From: Nannocystis bainbridge | GTDB lineage: Bacteria > Myxococcota_A > Polyangia > Nannocystales > Nannocystaceae | DNA length: 64,000 nt | Reading direction: 5' to 3' | NCBI RefSeq assembly: GCF_028368995.1 | Contig: NZ_JAQNDL010000005.1 | Span: 320,501 to 384,500 of the forward strand | Part shown: positions 56,757 to 64,000 of the stretch, piece after piece | Numbering within the stretch: position 1 is the first letter of the stretch | How the letters are laid out: the number at the start of each line of letters is the position of its first letter | Position numbers and translations under genes: made by a program | The notes under the pieces: model-generated | The model's input: the letters and a program-made list of their open reading frames with translations, nothing else | Databases searched by the model: none | Told to the model about the DNA's origin: nothing

Positions 56757-57950
56757 TTATCGATAAATGCTGGTCGTAGGGTTATACGCCCGCCAGTCGA
56801 ACCAATAGTCCCAAAGGACAGGCACGGCCGGCATACACACCTTCGAGCTAGCGTGCGGCCCCTCGACCGCGCAGCCGCGGAAATCCCACAGGCTCCCGCT
56901 CTCGGCGTCGCGCAGGTGCTCCACGTCAGCCGGCGCCAGCAGCAGCGCCTTGCCATCCACACGCCGATCGAACACCCGCAGCATCCGCCCGCCGCCCGAC
57001 CACAGCACGATCGGCACCTCGCCCAGCTCGTCGAGGATCACCGGCTCGCTCGCCAGCCGGCTCGCCTCGTACGCCCTCGCCTGCCCGCCGACCGCGATCC
57101 CAGCCACAAGTGCCCGCGGCGGCAGCGCCGAATCGCTGGTGTCCACCACCGTCGGCAGCTTGTCGATCCCCGGCTCCCAGTCGCGCTCGTAGCTGTCCGT
57201 ACGGCCAGGTTCTCCCAGCAGCACCTGCCCCGCCGGGAACTCCGTCGTAAACCGCGCGATCGTCAGCTCATTACTATGAACCTGATCGAGCTTCGCCCCG
57301 CGCATCGACCCGGCGATGCACTCGCCGCTGACCTGCTGCCAGAAGCTCCCCGTCTCCTCGTCGCGCATGAGGAAGTTCTGGTTGTGGATCCCCGCGAGGT
57401 GGAAAGTCAGCGTCTTGCCCTGGATTGTCCGCGCCCACACTAGACCAGTGTGGCAGAGCGTTCAATATGTCACGACGAGCGCCGTATCCCCCACGTAATC
57501 ATTCAACACATGGTGATACGCCATCACCTCGACCGGGTACCCCCGCGCCTGCTCCCCGACGCGCACTGCCATCACCATCGCATCGTCCGGCAGCCCCGAT
57601 TCGCCGGCCGCCGCGAACCTCGGCGCCGGCATCGGCGCGAACATTTTTTCAAACACGTTGATCCGCGACAGCGCCCCCGCGCCGATCGTCAGCACCAGCA
57701 TCACCACCGCCCCGGCGCGCCGCCACCAGCCGCCGGGCCACGCGCGCGCCACCGCGACGCCCGCCAACAAACCTGCCCCGAGGAGCAACCACGGCCCGAA
57801 GCGCAGCACCCACAGCGCCACTGCCAGCTCGGTCGGGCCTTGCGGGCGGAACGGGCGCATCACCCACAGCGGGGTGACGAGCGTCGCCACGGCGACGAGC
57901 AGCGCGCCGAGGCCGAGCAGGACGAACGGACGACGGGTCGAGGAGGTCAT
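56757..57950 (-). CDS. DUF3179 membrane selenoprotein (in-frame TGA read as Sec)
   Basis: A 397-residue protein if the TGA at 57462-57464 is decoded. Three membrane helices (about residues 8-30, 45-70 and 78-96) lead to the DUF3179 domain. The family motif (VTYCxLC) appears here as ALVVTY-[TGA]-TLCHTGLVWAR, so the stop replaces the conserved first Cys and Sec would be residue 163 in a UxxC motif. The same frame continues with no other stop through GIHNQNFLMRD, DFRGCAVEG and the family-typical end WFDWRAYNPTTSIYR. Directly after the TGA is a perfect SECIS-like hairpin (57435-57453). The upstream AYHHVLND block is also conserved. Enzyme function is unknown; UxxC implies redox chemistry. The alternative, a nonsense mutation, would not predict the hairpin. 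Confidence 0.85.
56807..56820. repeat. Possible palindrome unit in DUF3179 3' end
   Basis: AGTCCCAAAGGACA resembles the dispersed family but lies in a conserved part of the coding region (VPVLWDYW), so it may be chance. Confidence 0.35.
57435..57453 (-). promoter_or_regulatory. Bacterial SECIS element of DUF3179 gene
   Basis: Starting 8 bases after the UGA, the mRNA reads CCACACU-GGUCU-AGUGUGG: a perfect 7-bp stem with a five-base loop. The loop is the GGUCU recognised by SelB in E. coli fdhF, and the distance from UGA to loop (15 bases) is close to the 17-18 of fdhF. Confidence 0.85.
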
Positions 57951-58115
57951 GACGCCGAGGTTACACCCGCACCCTCGCCCTGTCGCCTCCTCGCTTCACC
58001 GGTCCTCGGTCAGGTATCGGTCCCACAGCTCGCCCAGGGTCGGGCACTCTCTTCGGGCTCTGGAGGGTGCGGCTGCCTTCTTCGTGGGTTGCGGTCTCCT
58101 TTCCCATGCCAGCCG

Positions 58116-58763
58116 CTACGGAGGCGGCGGGCGAATGGGGGAGCTTTCGTCGAGGACGAGGGCGCGCGAGAATGCGTAACCGACGACGCTCCAGCCCCAC
58201 ACGCTGCTGTAGAAGAAGCCGACGCCAGCCGCGAGGAGGCCAAGCGGCGTGAGTGCCATGGCGGCGCCGGCGATGGCCCAGGCGCGAAGGTATGAGGAGC
58301 CGCCGTCCAGCGCTCGCCGCAACGCCTTATCCGGTCGGTACAAATAGGAGAGATCGTTGAATGCTGCGTTGTAGGTCATCCCGCCGGGCAGCGCATAGAT
58401 CGCGATCAGGAAGCATGCGAGCGCGAGCGGGCCTGTCACCCAGATCAGGGCCGAGTACGCATGGCAGTGAAGGACCGCGGTCGCGCCCGCGAGGAGGATG
58501 GCGGGCGTGAGATAGACGGTGATCGCCGCGAAGGCGCGGAGCCCTCGGCGCAAGGTGTGACCCCAGGGCGCGAAGCCGCGGAAGTACGGCGGTTCGTCGT
58601 GATATACCCGGTAGACGACATCCAGACGGTGACCGAGATTGAGAATCCAGCCCAGCAGGGGGAGTAGAAGCAACGTACCCCCCAGCAGCACGTCACGCCG
58701 CCCCTCGGGGGTGCTGATGGGGAAAGCGAAGCACTCGCGGAGACTCGGGGCGGGGCGGCGCAT
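58116..58763 (-). CDS. DUF4013-like membrane protein
   Basis: A 215-residue inner-membrane protein starting MRRPAPSLRECFAFPI. Five to six hydrophobic segments, the phrase GWILNLGHRLDVVYRVYHDE after the first helix, PPYFRGFAPWGHTLRRG and ALPGGMTYNAAFNDL fit DUF4013, a family of unknown function. It starts 11 bases after the stop of a 44-residue membrane peptide gene, so the two are probably one unit. Confidence 0.82.
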   Translation of the reverse strand: MRRPAPSLRECFAFPISTPEGRRDVLLGGTLLLLPLLGWILNLGHRLDVVYRVYHDEPPYFRGFAPWGHTLRRGLRAFAAITVYLTPAILLAGATAVLHCHAYSALIWVTGPLALACFLIAIYALPGGMTYNAAFNDLSYLYRPDKALRRALDGGSSYLRAWAIAGAAMALTPLGLLAAGVGFFYSSVWGWSVVGYAFSRALVLDESSPIRPPPP

Positions 58764-58774
58764 GCGAAGGACCT

Positions 58775-58909
58775 TCAGACCTTCCGCCTGGTGGGCGCGG
58801 CGAGGCCGACGATGCCCAACGCTTGGAGTGCATCGCCCCGTCCAACCACCGCGTACAGGGCGATGAAGCCGACGAGGACGCAGCCGATCCAGGTGACGGG
58901 CAGCGGCAT
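58775..58909 (-). CDS. 44-residue single-helix membrane peptide
   Basis: A short gene (MPLPVTWIGCVLVGFIALY...) with one membrane helix (residues 5-22) and a basic tail (TRRKV). It ends 11 bases before the DUF4013 gene. The start is plausible rather than certain because the Shine-Dalgarno site is weak and the frame is open upstream into non-coding-looking sequence. Confidence 0.5.
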   Translation of the reverse strand: MPLPVTWIGCVLVGFIALYAVVGRGDALQALGIVGLAAPTRRKV

Positions 58910-59082
58910 CCTGGGCAGGGGACCACGGCTCGACCTGCGGAGCAAGTGCCGCCGTCGACCGCGCTCCCGGCCGCTACGAGGCCCGTTGCTCACCGCCAGC
59001 GGCCGCGCGTGCTCCTCGTCCGCAGGCAGATTCCCCGACCCGCGCCGCCATCTCGCAGCCTCGCCCTGTCGCCTCCCTCGCT

Positions 59083-59667
59083 TCACCGCTTGCGATCCGG
59101 CGCCAGCGGGTCCTCCCCCCATTCGGGCTCGAACTGCCCGCCGAGCCCGTCCACCAGCCGATTGTAATAGTTGAAAAGCGCCGTGATCTGCACGATTTGG
59201 TGGATCGCCACGTCGTCGAACCCGTGCTCCCGCAGCCCCGCGATCTGCCGCTCACCGATCGCCTTGCTGTCCCGCGTCAACGCCACTGCCACGTCGATCA
59301 TCGCCCGGTCGGCCGGCGACAGCGCGGCGTGGTCCGGGTCGCGCTCGAGCGCGTCGGCGATCGCGTGGACATCTGGTTGTGCCTCGACCTCGGCCCGGAG
59401 GTCGTCGCTGTGCGCGCGCGTTCAATACACGCACTTGTTGGTGCGGGACACCGCGACCGCGATCATCTCGCGCTGGGCCCGTGACAGCGGCCCGGGGCCG
59501 AACATCAGTTCGCGGTACAGGTCGAGCGACGCCTGCAGGACGCGCGGCTGCACGCTCTGGATCCGCAGCACGTGGAAGATCTTGCCGGCGCGCGCCAGCG
59601 CGGCGCGGTAGATCCGCGCCAGGAGGCCGTCTGCGTGGTCGGGGTCGACGATACGGATCCATGCCAT
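59083..59667 (-). CDS. AhpD-like selenoprotein (peroxidase-related, in-frame TGA read as Sec)
   Basis: A 194-residue protein of the carboxymuconolactone decarboxylase/AhpD fold, normal length for peroxidase-related enzymes, if the TGA at 59422-59424 is decoded. Before it stands REMIAVAVSRTNKCVY; after it TRAHSDDLRAEVEA. The catalytic pattern E-x11-C-x2-C-x3-H of AhpD is matched at every position with the TGA replacing the second Cys, giving C-V-Y-U and then His four residues on; Sec would be residue 82. The frame continues to ALTRDSKAIGERQIAGLREHG and IVQITALFNYYNRLVDGLG, typical family end motifs. A hairpin follows the TGA (59385-59404). Sec-containing AhpD-like proteins are a known type. 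The gene diverges from the metallophosphoesterase gene. Confidence 0.87.
59385..59404 (-). promoter_or_regulatory. Candidate SECIS element of AhpD-like gene
   Basis: Starting 17 bases after the UGA the mRNA forms CGACCUC-CGGGCC-GAGGUCG, a perfect 7-bp stem with a six-base loop carrying G at position 2. Distance from UGA to loop (24 bases) is within the bacterial range, but the loop lacks the GU of the fdhF type, so support is weaker than for the DUF3179 element. Confidence 0.6.
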
Positions 59668-59771
59668 GCCGGCACTGTACCGCGAACGCCGCCCTGCCGG
59701 ACAGGTGCACGCCCTCTCGGCCCCTCGCTATCCTCTGCCCTCGCGCCGGCCAACCGGGCTATCCTCCGCCG

Positions 59772-60617
59772 GTGCGCCTCGCCTGGGCGACCGACATCCA
59801 CCTCGATTTCCTCGACGACGAGCAGGTGCGGCGGTTCGCCGCCGAGCTCGCCGCGCCGCGGGCCGACGCGCTCGTGCTGAGCGGCGACCTCTCGCACGCC
59901 GAGACCCTCGAGCACCACCTGCGCCTGCTCGCGCAGGGCGTGCCCGGGCCGATCTACTTCGTCCTCGGCAACCACGACTACTACGGCAGCTCCGTCGCCG
60001 CCGTGCGGACCGCCGTGCTCGACCTCGGGGCACGCCGACCGCGGCTCTCCTGGCTGCCGGCCGCTGGCGTCGTGCGCCTGACCGATCGCACGGGTCTGAT
60101 CGGCTGCGACGGCTGGGCCGACGCGCGGATCGGCAACCCCGCGACCACGCCCGTCGTGCTCAACGATTTCTTCCACATCGAGGAGCTGGCCGACACCCTC
60201 GATCCGGCCGCGCGCGCCGACCCGCGGCAGTTCTTCCGCGGCAGCGACCGCGGCCGCTTGCACGCCGAGCTGCGGGCCCGCGGCGACGCCGAGGCCGCCA
60301 CCTTGCGCCCGCTCCTGCGCGACGCCCTGCACGAGTTCGAGGCCGTCGTCGTCGTCACCCACGTGCCCCCGTTCGCCGAGGCGTGCTGGCACGACGGCCG
60401 CCACTCCGACGGCGACTGGCAGCCCTACTTCACCTGCGCCGCCGTCGGCGACGTCCTGCGCGACGCCGCCGCGGCCTGGCCTGGCCGCCAGATCACCGTC
60501 CTGTGCGGCCACACCCACGGCGCCGGCGAGGCGCGGATCCTCGCTAACCTCAGCGTGCTCACCGGCGCGGCCGAGTACCGCCGCCCGGCCCTCCAGCGCG
60601 TGATCGACGTCGCCTGA
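59772..60617 (+). CDS. Calcineurin-like metallophosphoesterase
   Basis: A 281-residue protein from the GTG at 59772. All metal-site motifs are present: WATDIHLDF (DxH), LVLSGDLSH (GDxxH-like), LGNHDYY (GNHD), VVVTHVPP (GH-type His) and CGHTHGAG (GHxH). It therefore binds two metals and hydrolyses a phosphate ester; nucleotide, cyclic dinucleotide or protein substrates are all possible. It is cytoplasmic and monocistronic, followed by a dense cluster of dispersed palindromes. Confidence 0.92.
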   Translation: MRLAWATDIHLDFLDDEQVRRFAAELAAPRADALVLSGDLSHAETLEHHLRLLAQGVPGPIYFVLGNHDYYGSSVAAVRTAVLDLGARRPRLSWLPAAGVVRLTDRTGLIGCDGWADARIGNPATTPVVLNDFFHIEELADTLDPAARADPRQFFRGSDRGRLHAELRARGDAEAATLRPLLRDALHEFEAVVVVTHVPPFAEACWHDGRHSDGDWQPYFTCAAVGDVLRDAAAAWPGRQITVLCGHTHGAGEARILANLSVLTGAAEYRRPALQRVIDVA

Positions 60618-60624
60618 TGCGACA

Positions 60625-60790
60625 TGTCCCTCGGGACATGTCCACGCTCACCGATCCTGCCGCCGTGCTGCGGCGATAGACATGTCCTTCGAGACATGTC
60701 CGAGATCACCGCTCGATCTCCCCGCCTCAGCGGCTTACTCGAAGCCTCTACATGTCCTTCGGGCCATCGACATGCCCCTCAGGACATGTC
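60625..60790. repeat. Cluster of ACATGTCC palindromes
   Basis: Units lie at 60625-60638 (TGTCCCTCGGGACA), 60683-60696, 60753-60766 and 60773-60786, each flanked by CATG, with half units attached. They fill the space between convergent genes for the phosphoesterase and a kinase; the last unit abuts the kinase stop. Confidence 0.82.
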
Positions 60791-60795
60791 CCGGG

Positions 60796-61842
<1,047 letters not shown>

Positions 61843-62130
61843 AGATCTCCGGGCCGCTCGTGGCCTCCAGCCCGCAGCGCGGCTTCGATCGGGGCGCGAG
61901 CGCCCCCGTCTCGGTCCCGGGGAATCGTCGTTTCTCGCTCCCCGTCACGCCCGGGCCACGCGCGTGCGCGCGCACGATGCACTCATGCCATTGGCCGCGA
62001 ATCTTGAGACTAGCGGCAATGTCTACACATTGGCCCGAGACGCCGCGAGCGACAGCGAGTTCGCCTGCTTGTTCGTCGACGTCGCGGGCGACGGATCGGT
62101 CGATCCGTCGCCCGCGAGCTCGCCCGCCGC
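61843..62130. other. Intergenic region, no gene seen
   Basis: About 290 bases between the kinase start and the lipase stop. Nothing structured was recognised. Confidence 0.4.
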
Positions 62131-63174
62131 TCAGGGGTGACCGAGGTCGGCGTAGGCGTTCCGCGACACCCGCATGTAGTTGGTCGGCGAGTGGTCGCCC
62201 CACGAGAACGTCATCGGCGGCGACATCGACAGGTACAGCGCGTCCTTGGCACAGGCCAGCGCCCCGATCACGTTCGCCGTCAGCCGCGCCCGCAGCTCGC
62301 GGTCGAGCCGCATCTCGTCGACCCATACGCCGTCGCGGCTCGTCGACACCAGCTGGCGACCGAAGTGCATGTAGCGCCCGACCGAGCGCGGCGGCATCTT
62401 CGTGACGTAATCGTTCTCGTACATGAAGCGATACGTCTTGTCGCCGAACTGTTTTTCGAGGGTCCTGGCGAGCGTCGGGTCGGCGAACATCGCCGGGCCG
62501 TAGGCGTACAGCCCGCGCACCAGCTTGCGCATGGGCGCGAACTTCGGGTCGATATAGATACCGGCCGTCGCCATACCGGCGAGCGAGCCGCCCGTGCTGT
62601 GCCCGGTGATGTAGAGCGCCTCGAGCGTCGGCTTCTTCTTGCCGATCTGCTCGACCTCGCTCTCGGGCCGCTTCCCCGGCTTCTTCGGGGACAGCTCGAC
62701 CAGCCGCTTGCCGAGCGGCTTGCCCGTGTACAACGCTGCCAGGAATTCGCGCAGGGTCGGCCACAGGGCCATGCCGCTGCGATAGAGCCCGCCGTGCGCC
62801 GAACCGACCGACGGGAACGGCACCATCGTGCCCCGCGGATCGGTGAGCCAGCGGATGATGTCGTCCTGCTCCACGCCGCGGAGCGTCAGGATCCCGAGCT
62901 TCTTGTCGGCGCTCTGGAACAGGTAGGCCGCCGCGTCGACGAGCACCGCGTCGTTGCGCACGCGGACGCCGACGACCTCGCCGTCGAGGCCCAGCTGACA
63001 CAGCCGGTCGGTGTACGTCGTCAGGCCGCCGTACGACCAGGCCGACGCGATCGACAGCACCTCCACGACGCCGTGGTCGTATTGACCCTCGTCGACGCCG
63101 TCGATCAGATGTTCCGCCAGATCGCCCTTCTTCTTGGTCCCCGGGCACTTCGTGAATGCATGTTCGAGCCGCAT
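62131..63174 (-). CDS. Lipase class 3-like alpha/beta hydrolase
   Basis: A 347-residue protein with no signal peptide. The fold follows the class 3 lipase order: a first half with SIASAWSYGG and LGILTLRGVEQDDI (strand near the oxyanion hole), SVGSAHGGLYRSG, then the nucleophile elbow ITGHSTGGSLAGMA (GHSxGG with Thr for Leu), followed by LYAYGPAMFADP (region of the Asp) and ENDYVTKMPPR. The catalytic His near HSPTNYM is likely. Substrate (lipid or polymer) is unknown. It is upstream of, and on the same strand as, the kinase gene with a 288-base gap. Confidence 0.87.
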   Translation of the reverse strand: MRLEHAFTKCPGTKKKGDLAEHLIDGVDEGQYDHGVVEVLSIASAWSYGGLTTYTDRLCQLGLDGEVVGVRVRNDAVLVDAAAYLFQSADKKLGILTLRGVEQDDIIRWLTDPRGTMVPFPSVGSAHGGLYRSGMALWPTLREFLAALYTGKPLGKRLVELSPKKPGKRPESEVEQIGKKKPTLEALYITGHSTGGSLAGMATAGIYIDPKFAPMRKLVRGLYAYGPAMFADPTLARTLEKQFGDKTYRFMYENDYVTKMPPRSVGRYMHFGRQLVSTSRDGVWVDEMRLDRELRARLTANVIGALACAKDALYLSMSPPMTFSWGDHSPTNYMRVSRNAYADLGHP

Positions 63175-63474
63175 GTCTCGCCTCCGATCCGGGTATTGGG
63201 CTCCGGACTCGACCGAGGTTCATGGATCGACCGGATCGCGGTGCAACGATAAAAAGCGCGTCATGTCGGCCGCGCCGCCCGCGGTTCACATTCGAGCCAG
63301 GCGTCGCTCGCAATGGCCGTATCGGGCCGAGATTCGCTATGGGCCGCGCGCGAGCGCCCGGGTCACGCGACCGCCTGCGCGGCGGCCGGGACGGCGACCT
63401 CGATCGCGCACGCGGGGCGAGTCAGGCGCCTATGTCGAATGTCCCTTGGGACAGCTATGAACATGCGCTTTCGG
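63175..63474. other. Intergenic region with one palindrome unit
   Basis: No gene was seen. A perfect dispersed-family palindrome, TGTCCCTTGGGACA, lies at 63440-63453, 22 bases beyond the stop of the HlyD-type gene. Confidence 0.6.
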
Positions 63475-64000
63475 TCAGCCAGCGCTCGCCGCGTCGACCA
63501 CGGGCGGGAAGCCGTTGATCTGGCGCCACACCTCGAAGCCGAGGCGGACCCGCTCGAGCAGCACCCAGCCGTTCGCGCGCACGCCCTGGCGCAGCCACCG
63601 GTGGTCGGGCCACGGCAGGTCGTCGGGATCGGGCAGCACCACCACGCGATAGCGACCGCTCTCGTCGGCCAGCGCGTCGACGAACTCGACGACGCCGCCG
63701 AACGTGCCGATCGCCACCGACGGCCAGCCGATGAACTGCACCGCCGGCCAGCCCTCGAACTGCAGGCGGACGTGCCGACCCGCGGAGATGAGCGGGCCGT
63801 CGCTGCCCTCCATCCACAGCTCGACCGCGCTCGTGTCCATGTCGGGCACGAAGGACGCGATCACGTCGCCGGCCGCGACCATGTCGGTCCCGTGGCGGCC
63901 GATGAGCTTCAGGATCGTCCCGTCGCGCGGCGCCACGATCTTCATCCGCTGCTGCCGCGCCATCCGGACCTCGAGCTGGATCAGGTCGGCCTCGGCCGTG
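63475..64000 (-). CDS. HlyD-family membrane-fusion protein (C-terminal part)
   Basis: The gene runs off the right edge; about 174 residues of its carboxyl end are visible. They begin in the helical hairpin (TAEADLIQLEVRMARQQ) and pass into the lipoyl-like half-motif IVAPRDGTILKLI, then the beta-barrel (GDVIASFVPDMDTSAVELWM, HVRLQFEGWPAVQFIGWPS). This is the adaptor of tripartite or type I secretion pumps, lying in the periplasm. The last part (LRQGVRANGWVLLERVRLGFEVWRQINGFPP) is typical of the adaptor subgroup found with peptidase-type ABC exporters. Its partner genes should lie beyond 64000. Confidence 0.88.
   Translation of the reverse strand, partial: TAEADLIQLEVRMARQQRMKIVAPRDGTILKLIGRHGTDMVAAGDVIASFVPDMDTSAVELWMEGSDGPLISAGRHVRLQFEGWPAVQFIGWPSVAIGTFGGVVEFVDALADESGRYRVVVLPDPDDLPWPDHRWLRQGVRANGWVLLERVRLGFEVWRQINGFPPVVDAASAG

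Noticed and set aside
56757..57950. Two separate genes (57462-57950 and 56757-57440)
   Set aside because: They share one frame, split one domain at a conserved Cys position, and a SECIS-type hairpin follows the stop; a single selenoprotein gene explains all of this.
59083..59667. Truncated 81-residue AhpD fragment plus separate ORF
   Set aside because: Same frame on both sides of a TGA located exactly at the catalytic Cys.
59505..60518. 337-residue reverse frame opposite the metallophosphoesterase
   Set aside because: Shadow; all five metal-site motifs are on the forward strand.
60625..60790. Intrinsic terminators between convergent genes
   Set aside because: Hairpins lack U-tracts, occur several times over, and the same units are found inside coding regions.

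Overview
The window is very GC-rich DNA with long open frames on both strands. It encodes several serine/threonine kinases, ECF and sigma-54 regulators, many Ser/Thr/Gly-linker lipoproteins, Cys-rich repeat proteins and a DUF1552/DUF1592 pair. This combination points to a predatory-type myxobacterium (Myxococcota), and the TTG/PTG-rich lipoprotein linkers resemble Nannocystaceae. That assignment is inference from content. No rRNA, tRNA, CRISPR array or intact mobile element was seen.

Layout. 1-3.8 kb: DUF1592-DUF1552 secreted pair and an orphan propeller-like protein. 3.9-9 kb: exported cupin, ankyrin protein, YciI and DoxX-like proteins, a membrane Ser/Thr kinase. 9.2-16.2 kb: Cys-rich lipoproteins, an ECF sigma factor carrying its own membrane anchor, an MBOAT acyltransferase. 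16.9-19.7 kb: a scarred stretch with an IS66 remnant, a coupled pair of small secreted and membrane proteins, a Cys-rich peptide fragment and a frameshifted gene. 19.8-24.6 kb: a GST, small secreted and membrane proteins, and a two-gene lipoprotein operon of fungal-type beta-1,3-glucan hydrolases (GH128 plus TOS1-like). 24.8-38.9 kb: ECF sigma plus WD40 kinase, FIST plus GAF-STAS, a frameshifted propeller gene, a PLD/SF2/DUF3427 helicase and an RsbR-like PAS-STAS protein. 39.3-43.9 kb: Baeyer-Villiger monooxygenase operon behind a palindromic operator, then VOC and AraC. 44-50.4 kb: a sigma-54 module with a globin-coupled histidine kinase, its NtrC-type regulator, three matching -24/-12 promoters, a 45-residue membrane peptide, a CX3C lipoprotein and a degenerate NtrC-like protein. 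50.5-53.7 kb: TetR operon and a universal stress protein. 53.7-59.7 kb: a reverse-strand block with two probable selenoprotein genes. 59.8-64 kb: metallophosphoesterase, Ser/Thr kinase, lipase and a partial HlyD-type adaptor.

Main discovery. Two genes that look broken by an in-frame TGA are better read as selenoproteins. In the DUF3179 gene (56757-57950, reverse) the TGA replaces the first Cys of the family's YCxxC motif and is followed at once by a perfect 7-bp hairpin with a GGUCU loop, the same loop that SelB recognises in the E. coli fdhF SECIS. In the AhpD-like gene (59083-59667, reverse) the TGA replaces the second catalytic Cys of CxxCxxxH and is also followed by a hairpin. A degenerate second copy of the DUF3179 C-terminal half lies 3 kb away.

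A second theme is a dispersed short palindrome (consensus near TGTCC-N4-GGACA) with roughly 30 copies. It is clustered between genes and also sits in frame inside linkers of kinases, a sigma factor and other proteins; in the ankyrin gene it supplies the stop codon.
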